Translations under genes and position numbers: made by a program
Notes under the pieces: generated by a model
What the model saw: the letters and a program-made list of their open reading frames with translations, nothing else
Database searches by the model: none
What the model was told of the DNA's origin: nothing
In this document: positions 1-8,230 of the stretch, piece by piece
Layout of the letters: every line of letters starts with the position of its first letter
How positions within the stretch are numbered: position 1 is the first letter of the stretch
Source: JBBQNR01 sp038330145
Lineage (GTDB): Bacteria > Actinomycetota > Thermoleophilia > Solirubrobacterales > JBBDJG01
Reading direction: 5' to 3'
DNA: 33,166 nucleotides
Assembly: GCA_038330145.1 (NCBI GenBank)
Contig: JBBQNR010000030.1
Span: 1-33,166 of the forward strand

Positions 1-501
1 CCCCTCGCCGGCCTTCTTTCCGTCGACTGAGAGGATCCTGTCGCTCGGCTTCAGCACCTTCTCCGCGGGAGATCCCTTGACGGTCGAGTCCACCGTCGGG
101 GTCGGCTCGGCGGCGCCGAAAGAGAGCCCGAACAAGATGAAGAACGCGATCAGAAGGTTCATGAACGGGCCGGCCAGGATCACGACGACGCGCTTCCACA
201 CCGGCTGGTGGTAGTAGGCGCGCGGGGCCACCTCCGGAGGCAGGTCCTCCTCCGGGTTCATGCCGGTGATCTTGACGAAGCCGCCGAGTGGGATCGCGCC
301 GATGCCGTACTCGGTCTCCCCGCGGCGCACCTTCACGATCAGGGGCGGGAAGAAGAGCGCGAAGCGCTCCACCCTCATGCCGACGGCCTTGGCGGCCGTG
401 AAGTGGCCGAACTCGTGCAGCACGATCAGAGCCGAGAAGCCCAGGAACGCGAGCACGTACGCGGGCGCGCCCTCGAGGGCCGCCAATGCGAGCGAGCTCA
501 A
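1..501 (-). CDS. rseP: Site-2 protease RseP/M50 family, N-terminal part (gene continues beyond window)
   Basis: Membrane zinc metalloprotease that cuts transmembrane segments, classically of anti-sigma factors. The first 167 residues are present. An N-terminal hydrophobic segment carries the zinc motif HEFGH at about residues 30-34. A second hydrophobic stretch (RVVVILAGPFMNLLIAFFIL) contains the N-x-hydrophobic pattern usual in this family. The window ends inside a PDZ-like stretch (GSPAEKVLKPSDRILSVDG). The start is taken as the TTG at 501-499, which overlaps the dxr stop as TTGA, the same coupling seen elsewhere in this operon. No methionine is available at the equivalent position. Truncated only by the window edge. 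The family is certain; its substrate here is unknown. Confidence 0.93.
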   Translation of the reverse strand, partial: MSSLALAALEGAPAYVLAFLGFSALIVLHEFGHFTAAKAVGMRVERFALFFPPLIVKVRRGETEYGIGAIPLGGFVKITGMNPEEDLPPEVAPRAYYHQPVWKRVVVILAGPFMNLLIAFFILFGLSFGAAEPTPTVDSTVKGSPAEKVLKPSDRILSVDGKKAGEG

Positions 502-1655
502 GCCTCGACCGCCAGCTCCGACACCAGCGCCGCGGCCTCCTGCCGGGCCGCGGCGTCTGCCTCGTAGAGGTCGTCGAAGCTGCGCACCGGCTGCGGGTCG
601 GTCGCCTCAAGGGTGCCCTCGATCACGCTCGCGATGTCGAGGAACGCGAGTCGTTCGGAGAGGAAGGCGTGAACCGCCACCTCGTTGGCGGCGTTCAGGA
701 TGCAGGGCGCGCTGCCGCCCGCAACGCCCGCGTCACGAGCGAGCGCCAGGCAGCGGAAGGTCTCGAGGTCGGGCGGCTCGAAGGTCAGGCGCCCCGCCGC
801 CGCCAGGTCCAGCGGCTCGACCGACACGTCGGCCCGCTCGGGAAAGTGAAGGGCGTACGAGATCGGTATCCGCATGTCCGGATAGCCGAGGTGGGCGAGC
901 GACGCGCCATCGTTGAGATGGATCAGCGCGTGCACTATCGACTCCGGATGCACGACCACCGAGATGCGGTGGTACGGGAAGCCGAACAGATGGTGTGCCT
1001 CGATCAGCTCCAGGCCCTTGTTCATGAGCGGGGCCGAGTCGACGCTGATCTTGCCCCCCATGTCCCAGGTCGGGTGTGCGAGCGCGTCCGCAGCGCTGAC
1101 GCCGCGCAGGGACTCGGTATCGCGGCCGCGGAAGGGGCCGCCGGATGCCGTCAGCACCAGCGTGTCCACGAACCCCGGCCGCTCCTGCCGCAGCAGCTGG
1201 AACAGCGCCGAGTGCTCGGAGTCGACGGGAATCAGGCGCGCGCCGGTCGCCTCCGCCAGCTGCATCACGAGCTCGCCCCCGACGACGAGGCTCTCCTTGT
1301 TGGCCAGCGCGACGTCGATGCCCTCGGCGAGCGCCGCCACCGTCGGTCCCAGCCCGGCCGAGCCGACCAGCCCGTTCAGCACCAGGTCGGCCTCCGACTC
1401 GGTGATCAAGCGGATCAGCCCTTCGGGACCGGCCAGCACCTCACCCTCGGTCCATGCCTCGGCCGCCCGCGCGGCGGCGTCCACGTCGGTGAGAGCGATG
1501 CGCACGACGCCGTGCGCCTGCGCCTGCCTGACAAGCGCCTCCCAGTTGCTGCGGGCGGCAAGCCCGGCCGGCCTCAGCTCCGGGCTCGATCGCACGACGT
1601 CGAGCGCCTGAGTCCCGATCGACCCGGTCGAGCCGAGGATGAGCAGCCGTTTCAT
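498..1655 (-). CDS. dxr: 1-deoxy-D-xylulose 5-phosphate reductoisomerase
   Basis: Second step of the MEP isoprenoid pathway: DXP is rearranged and reduced with NADPH to MEP in the cytoplasm. The 385 residues match the family length. Visible motifs are the N-terminal nucleotide-binding GSTGSIGTQ (8-16), ANKESLV (118-124), metal ligands D145 and E147 in VDSEHSALF, and the active-site lid region around HPTWDMGGKISVDSA with E216 after MNKG. The gene sits between cdsA and rseP, as in many bacteria, and overlaps rseP by four bases. No Shine-Dalgarno sequence precedes the ATG, and 60 bases separate it from cdsA, so expression probably depends on read-through of the operon transcript. Its presence shows that the MEP rather than the mevalonate route is used. 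Confidence 0.97.
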   Translation of the reverse strand: MKRLLILGSTGSIGTQALDVVRSSPELRPAGLAARSNWEALVRQAQAHGVVRIALTDVDAAARAAEAWTEGEVLAGPEGLIRLITESEADLVLNGLVGSAGLGPTVAALAEGIDVALANKESLVVGGELVMQLAEATGARLIPVDSEHSALFQLLRQERPGFVDTLVLTASGGPFRGRDTESLRGVSAADALAHPTWDMGGKISVDSAPLMNKGLELIEAHHLFGFPYHRISVVVHPESIVHALIHLNDGASLAHLGYPDMRIPISYALHFPERADVSVEPLDLAAAGRLTFEPPDLETFRCLALARDAGVAGGSAPCILNAANEVAVHAFLSERLAFLDIASVIEGTLEATDPQPVRSFDDLYEADAAARQEAAALVSELAVEA

Positions 1656-1715
1656 GAGGAGCAGTTTGGCAAGTGCGCGGCCCGGGGCCGCCGGCCTTTC
1701 ACGTCCGGGGCCGCC

Positions 1716-2561
1716 TCAGACCAGCGCCGTGGAGACGTAGTACCCCATTACGATCGTGAAGAACGCCGCGTCGAGGCGGTCCAGCACGCCTCCGTGCTCG
1801 CCGAAGAGGTGCCCCGTGTCCTTGACCCCCAGATCACGCTTGATCAGGGACTCGAACAGGTCGCCGAGCGGGGCGACCGCGGCCACGCAGACGCCGATCA
1901 CGAGCGCGTCGATTCCCGACAGCCAGTCCTGGTAGAGGCCGGCGAACCAGAACGAGCCCGTGCCGACGAGGAAGCCGGCCACCAGGCCCTCGATCGTCTT
2001 GGCCGGCGAGATGCGTGGCGCCAATGGCCGCGTGCCCCAGAGCCGGCCGCCGAAGTAGGCGCCCGTGTCGCCGAGGAAGGTCGCGATCAGGACGTCCACC
2101 AGCAGGCCGTCCCCGTGGTCGAGGTCGCGCAGCAGCACCGCATGCGCGAGTGGCAGCCCCACCCACAGCACCCCGAGCAGCGTCGCCGCGATCGCCAGCG
2201 TCACGTGTCGGCGGTAGGGTCGGGCGATCGCGAGCACGAACGTCGCGACGACCGCGGCCGCCAGCACCAGCACCATCTGGAACTGGTCGCCCAGGTGAGC
2301 GGCCAGGACCAGCGCCGATACCGCGAGGAAGCCCGCGAGCGCGACCGGCCTCACGGGCGCAAGCATCCGGTACAGCTCGTGCAGGCCGGCCAGCCCCAGC
2401 GCCAGCACGGCGAGAGCGAACACCCAGCCGCCCGCCACCACGATCGCGACCGCGAACGCGATCCACGGTAGGGCTATCACGACCCGTGCCGCGGTCGAGT
2501 CACCCACCGGGCGGCGCCCGCGGCGGCGCCGTGGTGCAGCGGAGCGGGCGCCCTGTGGCAC
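1716..2561 (-). CDS. cdsA: Phosphatidate cytidylyltransferase (CDP-diacylglycerol synthase)
   Basis: Makes CDP-diacylglycerol from phosphatidic acid and CTP at the membrane, the branch point for phospholipids. It has 281 residues, nearly all in hydrophobic segments after a basic N-terminus (PRRRRGRRP). The family signature lies near the C-terminus (about 238-264): SLIKRDLGVKDTG followed by HGGVLDRLD. The frame stays open upstream inside uppS. The start chosen is the GTG at 2561-2559, which overlaps the uppS stop as TAGTG and gives the normal family length. The translated upstream part is arginine-rich and unlike any CdsA. Confidence 0.95.
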   Translation of the reverse strand: MPQGARSAAPRRRRGRRPVGDSTAARVVIALPWIAFAVAIVVAGGWVFALAVLALGLAGLHELYRMLAPVRPVALAGFLAVSALVLAAHLGDQFQMVLVLAAAVVATFVLAIARPYRRHVTLAIAATLLGVLWVGLPLAHAVLLRDLDHGDGLLVDVLIATFLGDTGAYFGGRLWGTRPLAPRISPAKTIEGLVAGFLVGTGSFWFAGLYQDWLSGIDALVIGVCVAAVAPLGDLFESLIKRDLGVKDTGHLFGEHGGVLDRLDAAFFTIVMGYYVSTALV

Positions 2562-3247
2562 TAGCGGGCTCCGAACCTTCGCTGCCGCGAGGCGAAGTCG
2601 TCCAACGCGCGCTCCAGCTCCTCGCGATCGAAGTCGGGCCACAACTTGTCCGAAAAGTACAGCTCCGAGTACGCGGATTGCCAGAGCAGGAAATTCGAGA
2701 GTCGCTGCTCGCCGCTGGTCCGGATCACCAGCTCGGGATCGCCGAGCTCCGGAACGAAGAGCCCACGTCGGAACTCCTCCTCCCCGCCCCCCGAATAGCG
2801 CCGGGCCGCCTCCAGTATCTCGTCGCGGCCTCCGTAGTCGAAGGCGACGAAGAGGCTGCGGCGGGTGTGGGCCCTGGTCAGCTTCTCCGCCCACTCGATC
2901 CGCTCCAGCAGCCGCTCCGAGATGCGGTCGCGACGACCGACGAAGCGGATCCGCACGCCCTCCTCGTCCAGCTCCGGCACCTCGGAGTCGATCAGCTCGG
3001 CGAACATCGCCATCAAACCCGTGACCTCCGGCGAGGGCCTGCTCCAGTTTTCGGTCGAGAATGCATAGACGCTCAGCTCGTCGATGCCCAGGTCTCCCGC
3101 CACGCGCACGATCTGCTTCAGGGTGCGCGCGCCCTGCCTGTGGCCTTCCAGCACGGGCACCCCACGGCCCTCGGCCCAGCGGGCGTTGCCATCCATGATG
3201 ATCGCGACCCGGGCCGGTTTGCCGCCCGAGCCGACGGAGCCCGTCAT
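2561..3247 (-). CDS. uppS: Isoprenyl transferase (undecaprenyl diphosphate synthase family, cis-prenyltransferase)
   Basis: Condenses isopentenyl diphosphate units in cis to make the polyprenyl carrier for cell-wall synthesis. It has 228 residues. Motifs are MDGNARWA with catalytic D19, the FSTENWSRP block, and the C-terminal RTSGEQRLSNFLLWQ and SELYF blocks. ATG overlaps the frr stop by four bases (ATGA). The N-terminus (residues 2-12) is a short glycine-rich tail. Product chain length cannot be read from the sequence, so a shorter or longer cis-polyprenyl product remains possible. Confidence 0.95.
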   Translation of the reverse strand: MTGSVGSGGKPARVAIIMDGNARWAEGRGVPVLEGHRQGARTLKQIVRVAGDLGIDELSVYAFSTENWSRPSPEVTGLMAMFAELIDSEVPELDEEGVRIRFVGRRDRISERLLERIEWAEKLTRAHTRRSLFVAFDYGGRDEILEAARRYSGGGEEEFRRGLFVPELGDPELVIRTSGEQRLSNFLLWQSAYSELYFSDKLWPDFDREELERALDDFASRQRRFGAR

Positions 3248-3801
3248 ACCTGAAGGATTTCTTCCTCTTTGCCCTTCAGCAGGCCGTCGATCTCCGCGAC
3301 ACGGGCGTCGGTCAGCTTCTGCAACTCCTCTTCGGCGCGGTGCTCCTCGTCCTTGCCCACCTCGCCCTCCTGCTTGAGCTCGCGCAGGTCGTGCATGCAG
3401 TCGCGCCTGATGTTTCGCACGGCGACCCTGCCCTCCTCCGCGATCCCTCGCACCACCTTGACCAGCTCCTTGCGGCGATCCTCGGTCAGGTCTGGAATGG
3501 TGAGCCTGATCACGTTGCCGTCGTTGCTCGGCGTGATCCCGAGGTCCGACTCCATGATCGCCTTCTCCATCATCTTGATGGCGGACTTGTCGTAGGGAGT
3601 GATCGTCAGCAGGCGGGCTTCGGTCGCCGCCACGCTGGCGAGCTGCTTGAGCGGAGTCGCGGCGCCGTAGTAGTCGACGTTGACGCGGTCGAGCAGGTGC
3701 GGCGAGGCGCGGCCGGTCCGCACCGTCGCCAGCTCGTGGCGGGTGGCGTCGATCGACTTGCCCATTCGCGCTCCGGCCTCCTTCAGCAGATCGTCGATCA
3801 C
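3244..3801 (-). CDS. frr: Ribosome recycling factor
   Basis: Splits post-termination ribosomes together with EF-G. The product is 185 residues, the standard length, and all helical apart from the inserted domain. The family motif RTGRASP (28-34) is followed by LLDRVNVDYYG. The start is the GTG at 3801-3799, overlapping the pyrH stop as GTGA. The frame remains open further upstream but would read through pyrH and lengthen the protein with non-family sequence. It lies between pyrH and uppS in the conserved order. Confidence 0.97.
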   Translation of the reverse strand: MIDDLLKEAGARMGKSIDATRHELATVRTGRASPHLLDRVNVDYYGAATPLKQLASVAATEARLLTITPYDKSAIKMMEKAIMESDLGITPSNDGNVIRLTIPDLTEDRRKELVKVVRGIAEEGRVAVRNIRRDCMHDLRELKQEGEVGKDEEHRAEEELQKLTDARVAEIDGLLKGKEEEILQV

Positions 3802-4526
3802 GATTTCACCAGTGTGCCCACGCGTTCGCCGAGCACGATGCGGTCGATGTTCTGCTCGTCGGACATGTTGAAGACGTAAATAGGCAGGCCGTTGTCCTTG
3901 CACAACGAGAGCGCGGTCGAGTCCATCACGCGAAGGTTGCGCTCGATCGCCTCGCTGTGAGTGATCTCGGGCAGGAAGGTGGCATCGGAGTGCACGCTCG
4001 GGTCCATGTCGTAGACGCCCTCGACGTTGTTCTTGGCCATCAGGATCGCCTCGGCGTGGATCTCCAGCGCGCGCAGGCCGGCCGCCGTGTCGGTGGTGAA
4101 GAACGGGTTGCCCGTGCCGCCGGCGAAGATCACGACCCGCCCCTTCTCGAGGTGGCGCATGGCGCGGCGCCGGATGTAGGGCTCGCAGACCTCGGGGATC
4201 GGGATCGCCGACTGCACCCTCGTGTTGACATCCTCGTGCTCGAGGGCGTCCTGCAGCGCCAGCGCGTTGAGGACGGTGGCCAGCATCCCCATGTAGTCGG
4301 CTGTCGCCCGGTCCATTCCCCTGGCGGTGCCCTCCAGGCCACGGTAGATGTTGCCGCCGCCGACCACGATCGCGATCTCGACGCCGCGCTCGCGCACCCG
4401 GCTGACCGTGCGAGCGATGCCGTGGATGCGATCCGGATCGACGCCGAACTCCTGGTTTCCCAGCAGCGCCTCGCCCGAGAGCTTCAGAAGAACACGGCCA
4501 AAGGCGGGCTTTCCGTCTTCAGACAC
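3798..4526 (-). CDS. pyrH: UMP kinase
   Basis: Phosphorylates UMP to UDP with ATP; bacterial type, usually hexameric and allosteric. It has 242 residues. The amino-acid-kinase fold motifs are LLKLSGEA (13-20), VGGGNIYRG (55-63), MDRATADYMGM (71-81) and GGTGNPFFTTDTAA (136-149). The start is GTG, encoding MSEDGKP, matching the family N-terminus. No Shine-Dalgarno is present: a T-rich then C-rich tract sits directly before the start. A candidate hairpin follows tsf at 4601-4637, so pyrH may be partly separated from rpsB-tsf. Confidence 0.97.
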   Translation of the reverse strand: MSEDGKPAFGRVLLKLSGEALLGNQEFGVDPDRIHGIARTVSRVRERGVEIAIVVGGGNIYRGLEGTARGMDRATADYMGMLATVLNALALQDALEHEDVNTRVQSAIPIPEVCEPYIRRRAMRHLEKGRVVIFAGGTGNPFFTTDTAAGLRALEIHAEAILMAKNNVEGVYDMDPSVHSDATFLPEITHSEAIERNLRVMDSTALSLCKDNGLPIYVFNMSDEQNIDRIVLGERVGTLVKS

Positions 4527-4600
4527 GGGGGGAAAAATAACGCACCCCCGGCACCGGGAGGAACGGAATACCTAGCCGCCTGCCGGCGGGCGCCCAAAGT

Positions 4601-4637
4601 CGCGTGAGCCCGCTGCGCCCGCTGGGCGGGTCACGCG
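4601..4637 (-). terminator. Hairpin between tsf and pyrH
   Basis: A 12-bp GC-rich stem with one bulged base (CGCGTGA-g-CCCGC pairing with GCGGG-TCACGCG, 12-base loop) starts five bases after the tsf stop. It is followed on the minus strand only by ACTTT, so it is a weak intrinsic terminator or a transcript-processing/attenuation hairpin rather than a clear full stop. A second GC-rich inverted stretch and a T-run lie nearer pyrH. Confidence 0.5.
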
Positions 4638-4641
4638 GTCT

Positions 4642-5244
4642 CTAGTCATCACCTAGAGCGAACCTCGCGAAGCGTCTGATGACCACGTTCTCGCCCGTCT
4701 TGGAGGAGATGTCGGCCCGCAGCTGCTCGATCGTCCTGCCGTCGTGCTTGTCGGCGTTGACGTGCTTCTGGTTCAGCAGCACGACCTCCTCGAGCCACTT
4801 GCGGAGCCGGCCCTCGCTGATCTTCTGGCGCACCTCAGGCGGCTTGCTCTCGTCGGCCTGCTGCTCCAGCAGCGCCAGCTCGCGCTCGCGCTCCTGCTCC
4901 GGGACCTCGTCCTCGGAGACCCAGCGCGGCGCTGCCGACGCGATGTGCAGCGCCACGTCGCGAGCGAACTGCAGGAACTCCTCGTTGCGGGCGACGAAGT
5001 CGGTCTCGCAGTTGATCTCGACCAGCGCTCCGACGCGGCCGTTGAAGTGCACGTAGTCCGAGATCACGCCCTCGGCGGCGTGGCGCTCTCCGCGCTTGGC
5101 TGCCTTGGCCTGCCCCTTCACGCGCAGGACCTCGATCGCCTTGTCGACATCGCCGCCGGACTCCTGGAGTGCGCCCTTGCACTCCATCATCCCGGCGCCG
5201 GTGCGCTCGCGCAGGGCCTTGACGTCTGCCGCGGTGACTGTCAT
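4642..5244 (-). CDS. tsf: Elongation factor Ts, short form
   Basis: Guanine nucleotide exchange factor for EF-Tu. It has 200 residues, the short form rather than the ~280-residue E. coli type. The N-terminal UBA-like domain (about 1-50) contains LRERTGAGMMECKGALQ. The EF-Tu-contacting motif TDFVARN is at 81-87. The ATG at 5244 overlaps the rpsB stop (ATGA). The open frame extends upstream through rpsB, but that part is arginine/proline-rich shadow sequence. Confidence 0.97.
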   Translation of the reverse strand: MTVTAADVKALRERTGAGMMECKGALQESGGDVDKAIEVLRVKGQAKAAKRGERHAAEGVISDYVHFNGRVGALVEINCETDFVARNEEFLQFARDVALHIASAAPRWVSEDEVPEQERERELALLEQQADESKPPEVRQKISEGRLRKWLEEVVLLNQKHVNADKHDGRTIEQLRADISSKTGENVVIRRFARFALGDD

Positions 5245-6239
5245 GAGCCGCTTTTCTCTGGTGTCTCGCCGCCCGCGGGTGCCGCCTCGGGGGCCGTGGG
5301 TGGCGGTGGCGCCGCGGGTGTCGCAGCGGGCGCCGGTGTCGGTGCCGGTGCCGGTGCGGCCGCCTGCTGCGGCGCGGCCGCCGGCTGCACTGCAGCCTGC
5401 TCCGCCGCCTGCCGCTGCGCGGCCTGCTGGGCCTCGGCACGGGCCTTCTGCTCGGCCTCTCGTGCGGCAGCCTCCTCGGCTTCGCGCTTTGCCTTCTCCT
5501 CGGCTTCGCGCCGGGCCTTGTCCTCGGCATCCTGCCGCGCCTGCTCCTGCTTCAGGAAGGCACCCCGGGCCTCGGCCACGGCGTCGCCGATCGTCCTGAT
5601 CACGATGCCGCACGAGCGCATCGCGTCGTCGTTGCCGGGGATCACGTAGTCGACCATCTCGGGGTCGCAGTTGGTGTCGACGAGACCGATCGCCGGAATG
5701 TCGAGCCTGCGCGCCTCTCTGACCCCGATCTCCTCCACCTTGAGGTCGATGACGAAGACGGCGTCCGGGAGTCTCTCCATGTCCTTCACTCCGCTGAGGT
5801 TCGTCTCCAGCTTTCGCAGCTCGGCCTCCATCGACATCCGCTCCTTGGTGGGCAGCAGGTCGAGTTGGCCCTCCTCCCTCTGGCTGGTGAGGTCGTGCAG
5901 GCGCTCGATTCGCCGGCTGATGGTGTTGAAGTTGGTCAGCAGGCCGCCCAGCCAGCGCTCCTGGATGTAGGGCATGCCCGCCGCCTCGGCGACCTCCTTG
6001 ACGGCGTCCTTGGCCTGCTTCTTGGTGCCGACGAACAGCACCACCCCGCCCTTGGAGGCGAGGTCGTAGGCGAATTGGCGCGCCTGCTCCAGCAAGACGA
6101 CGGTCTTCTGGAGGGCGAGGATGTAGATACCGTCGCGCTCGCCGAAGATGTAGCGGCGCATCTTGGGATGCCAGCGACGGGTCTGGTGGCCGAAATGGAC
6201 GCCGGCCTCCAGCAGTTCGCGGATTCCTGCCTCTGCCAT
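5241..6239 (-). CDS. rpsB: 30S ribosomal protein S2 with long Ala/Glu/Pro C-terminal extension
   Basis: Small-subunit ribosomal protein. Residues 1 to about 230 are a normal S2, with GVHFGHQTRRWHPKM near the start, RWLGGLLTNF at 96-105 and IPAIGLVDTNCDP at 181-193. Residues 231-283 form a charged Ala/Glu/Arg/Gln heptad-like stretch typical of a single helix or coiled coil. Residues 284-325 are a Pro/Ala run, then an acidic GGETPEKSGS end. Total length is 332 residues, about 100 more than core S2. The start is firmly set by AAAGGGAG five bases before the ATG. It is first gene of the operon, coupled to tsf. Confidence 0.97.
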   Translation of the reverse strand: MAEAGIRELLEAGVHFGHQTRRWHPKMRRYIFGERDGIYILALQKTVVLLEQARQFAYDLASKGGVVLFVGTKKQAKDAVKEVAEAAGMPYIQERWLGGLLTNFNTISRRIERLHDLTSQREEGQLDLLPTKERMSMEAELRKLETNLSGVKDMERLPDAVFVIDLKVEEIGVREARRLDIPAIGLVDTNCDPEMVDYVIPGNDDAMRSCGIVIRTIGDAVAEARGAFLKQEQARQDAEDKARREAEEKAKREAEEAAAREAEQKARAEAQQAAQRQAAEQAAVQPAAAPQQAAAPAPAPTPAPAATPAAPPPPTAPEAAPAGGETPEKSGS

Positions 6240-6480
6240 GAGTACTCCCTTTTTTGGATACTGGGTGGATCGCGGTCCGACGGTGGCGTGGGACCCGGCT
6301 CGGCGGCTGAGGGCCGCATCCCCGGGCAGGGCCACGTCCGTGCGAACCGGACGGGTCTGGTCTCCGCTCGCAAGGACGGCGAACGTACAGGTGTCCAGTT
6401 TACGCAAGTTTTCCCCACTCCCGGCGTTCTCAGAGGTAAGTGGATGGTCTGGCCGGGAGGCCGGTTGGTCCACCGGAGGG
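6240..6480 (-). promoter_or_regulatory. rpsB promoter and leader region
   Basis: Gene-free stretch between the upstream terminator and rpsB. A strong Shine-Dalgarno (GGGAG, 6245-6249) precedes the ATG. The least GC-rich part is at about 6385-6412, where the minus strand reads TTGCGT and TACGTT only 14 bases apart, a poor promoter match. If transcription starts near there, the leader is about 140 bases with several GC-rich inverted segments. S2 leaders are autoregulatory in other bacteria, but I do not recognise a known motif here. Confidence 0.4.
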
Positions 6481-6521
6481 AAAAAGGCTGGAGCGGGACG
6501 GCAATGCCGTCCCGCCGCCTT
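6481..6521 (-). terminator. Rho-independent terminator after the rluA-type synthase
   Basis: Starts at the stop codon of the pseudouridine synthase. A perfect 10-bp stem (GCGGGACGGC / GCCGTCCCGC, 3-base loop, 6493-6515) is enclosed by an outer AAAGGC/GCCTTT stem, with five T residues at the distal end on the minus strand. It separates the lspA-sepF cluster from the rpsB operon. An A-run flanks only one side, so it is directional. Confidence 0.85.
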
Positions 6522-7415
6522 TCAGGCGCCGTTCGAACCCTCCAGGGCCGCCAGTACCGGGCCGAGGTCGGCCGGGAGCGGAGAGCTGAGCTCCACCCAA
6601 CGGCCGTCGTGGGGATGCGGGAAGCGCAGCCGGGCGCTGTGCAGGAACTGACGCTCCAGGCCAGGCAACGGCCGCCCACCGTAGTCGCGGTCACCGGCGA
6701 CCGGGTGCCCGATGGCGGCGAAATGAGCCCTGATCTGGTGTGTGCGGCCGGTCTCCAGCCGAGCCCGGACCAGCGTCAGCCCCGGCAGCTCGCGCTCGAC
6801 GCTGAAGTGCGTGCGCGCCTCTCGCGGCTTCGCGGTGCGGGTGGACATGCGGGTGCGGCGGCGCACGTCACGGCCCAGCGGAGCCTCGATCGTGCCGGTC
6901 CTGGAGCCCGGACTCCCCTCCACCAGGGCGAGGTACTCGCGCTCGATGTCACGCCGCCGCAGGGCCTCACGAAGACGACGCTGCGCCTGCTCGCTCTTGG
7001 CGACCATCATCAGCCCGGACGTGTCGCGGTCGAGCCGATGCACGACGTGGGGCGCCCAGCGGCCCTCCGCTCGGTCCTCGAGCAGCTCGACCAAGGTCCT
7101 GCCACGGTGGCCGGGCGCCGGGTGCACGACGAGGCCGGGTGGCTTGTCGACGACCAGCAGCCAGTCGTCCTCGAGCGCGATGCCTGGGTCAGGATCGGGA
7201 GCTTCTCCGGCGGCCGGCGGCGGTCTCTGCTCGAGGTCGGCACTGACGGTCTCGCCGCCGCTGAGCTGGAATCCCTTGGCGCGCGGCCGACCGTCGACAA
7301 GCACGCGCCGATCGTCGATCAGGCGCTGCGCGTTGGCCCGCGACCCCGCCGCCTCGGCCAGCCAGGCGTCGAGGCGACGCCCCGCCGCATCCGGTGGCAC
7401 GCGCAGCTCAGTCAT
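6522..7415 (-). CDS. RluA/RluD-family 23S rRNA pseudouridine synthase
   Basis: Isomerises uridines in 23S rRNA to pseudouridine. It has 297 residues. An N-terminal S4 RNA-binding domain (about 1-60, RRLDAWLAEAAGSRANAQRL and VLVDGRPRAKG) is joined by a proline-rich linker to the catalytic domain. That domain carries HRLDRDTSGLMMVAK (126-140), with the conserved catalytic Asp at 129, and GRTHQIRAHFAAIGHPVAGD. ATG overlaps lspA by eight bases. The lspA-rluD pairing is common in bacteria. The exact target uridines cannot be read from sequence. Confidence 0.95.
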   Translation of the reverse strand: MTELRVPPDAAGRRLDAWLAEAAGSRANAQRLIDDRRVLVDGRPRAKGFQLSGGETVSADLEQRPPPAAGEAPDPDPGIALEDDWLLVVDKPPGLVVHPAPGHRGRTLVELLEDRAEGRWAPHVVHRLDRDTSGLMMVAKSEQAQRRLREALRRRDIEREYLALVEGSPGSRTGTIEAPLGRDVRRRTRMSTRTAKPREARTHFSVERELPGLTLVRARLETGRTHQIRAHFAAIGHPVAGDRDYGGRPLPGLERQFLHSARLRFPHPHDGRWVELSSPLPADLGPVLAALEGSNGA

Positions 7416-7881
7416 GCTCCTGTTGCTGTGCTTCGAGCACGATCATCGCCAGCAGGGTCACGCCGCCGACGATCGCCACGTCGGCGAGGTTGAAGGCGGG
7501 CCAGAAGGGAAGCTCTACGAAGTCCACGACGGCGCCGTCTCGGATGCGGTCGGCCAGGTTTCCGAGTGCACCGCCCACCAGCAGCCCGACGGCCAGCCAC
7601 TCTCCCGGGCGCTGCCAGGTGAAGGCGAAGTAGACGATCAGCAGAGCCAGCGTCCCGAGCGTGAAGGCGAGCACGAGGGCGTCTCCCCCCGACAGCAGGC
7701 CGAACGCTATGCCGGTGTTGCGGACGTTCGAGATCTCGATGCCGAAGCCGATCTCGAACGGGTCCCCACGCGCGACCTGCTCGGTCACGAGCTGCTTCGT
7801 TATCTGGTCCAGAGTCACGACGACGCCGACCAGGGCGAGGGCCCACGCCCACACCTCGATGCGACTTCGAGCGACCGCCAT
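7408..7881 (-). CDS. lspA: Signal peptidase II (prolipoprotein signal peptidase)
   Basis: Membrane aspartyl protease that removes signal peptides from lipoproteins. It has 157 residues with four hydrophobic segments at about 10-25, 55-62/67-86, 95-108 and 131-150. The catalytic aspartates are D111 in GNLADR and D134 in FNLADVAI; NTGIAFG (55-61) is the conserved periplasmic motif. A 31-base gap separates it from yggT. In many actinobacteria divIVA lies between yggT and lspA; nothing of the sort is present here. Confidence 0.96.
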   Translation of the reverse strand: MAVARSRIEVWAWALALVGVVVTLDQITKQLVTEQVARGDPFEIGFGIEISNVRNTGIAFGLLSGGDALVLAFTLGTLALLIVYFAFTWQRPGEWLAVGLLVGGALGNLADRIRDGAVVDFVELPFWPAFNLADVAIVGGVTLLAMIVLEAQQQEHD

Positions 7882-7912
7882 GCCGTTGGAGAGTATGGGC
7901 CGGGCGCCGGGA

Positions 7913-8230
7913 TCAGCCGGGATCGATCGCGCCTACGACGATAGCCCGAACTATGTAGAGCACGATGATGCCGATGATGGGGCTGAGGTCGAGAGCCAAG
8001 CCGCCGCCGCCGACCGGCGGCAGAATGCGCCGGAAGAGGCGCAGATAGGGATCCGTGACGTCGTGAACGAAGGTCACGATCGCGTGCAGGACGGGGTTGT
8101 ACGGCATGCGCGGGATCCAGCTCAGCAGAATGCGGATGAAGATCAGGATCAGGTAGACGAGGAAAAGCGCGTCGACGTAGTCGGCGATGTCCTGGCGGTC
8201 CAGCGCGGCGAACGGCATCCAGCCCATCAT
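7913..8230 (-). CDS. YggT family membrane protein
   Basis: Small integral membrane protein of 105 residues with two YggT hydrophobic segments, about 18-38 (LFLVYLILIFIRILLSWIPR) and 75-100 (LDLSPIIGIIVLYIVRAIVV). A short soluble link between them contains DVTDPYLRLFRRILPP. The family is linked genetically to cell division, osmotic stress and cell shape, with no settled biochemistry. The start is the first of two adjacent ATGs, overlapping the proC stop as ATGA. The open frame extends upstream through proC only as shadow. Confidence 0.92.
   Translation of the reverse strand: MMGWMPFAALDRQDIADYVDALFLVYLILIFIRILLSWIPRMPYNPVLHAIVTFVHDVTDPYLRLFRRILPPVGGGGLALDLSPIIGIIVLYIVRAIVVGAIDPG

Noticed and set aside
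486..2471. Long plus-strand open frame opposite dxr and cdsA
   Set aside because: Same GC shadow effect; dxr and cdsA carry full family motifs on the other strand.
5245..5613. N-terminal extension of tsf into rpsB
   Set aside because: Arginine/glycine-rich translation, no family match; the ATG overlapping the rpsB stop gives exact EF-Ts length.
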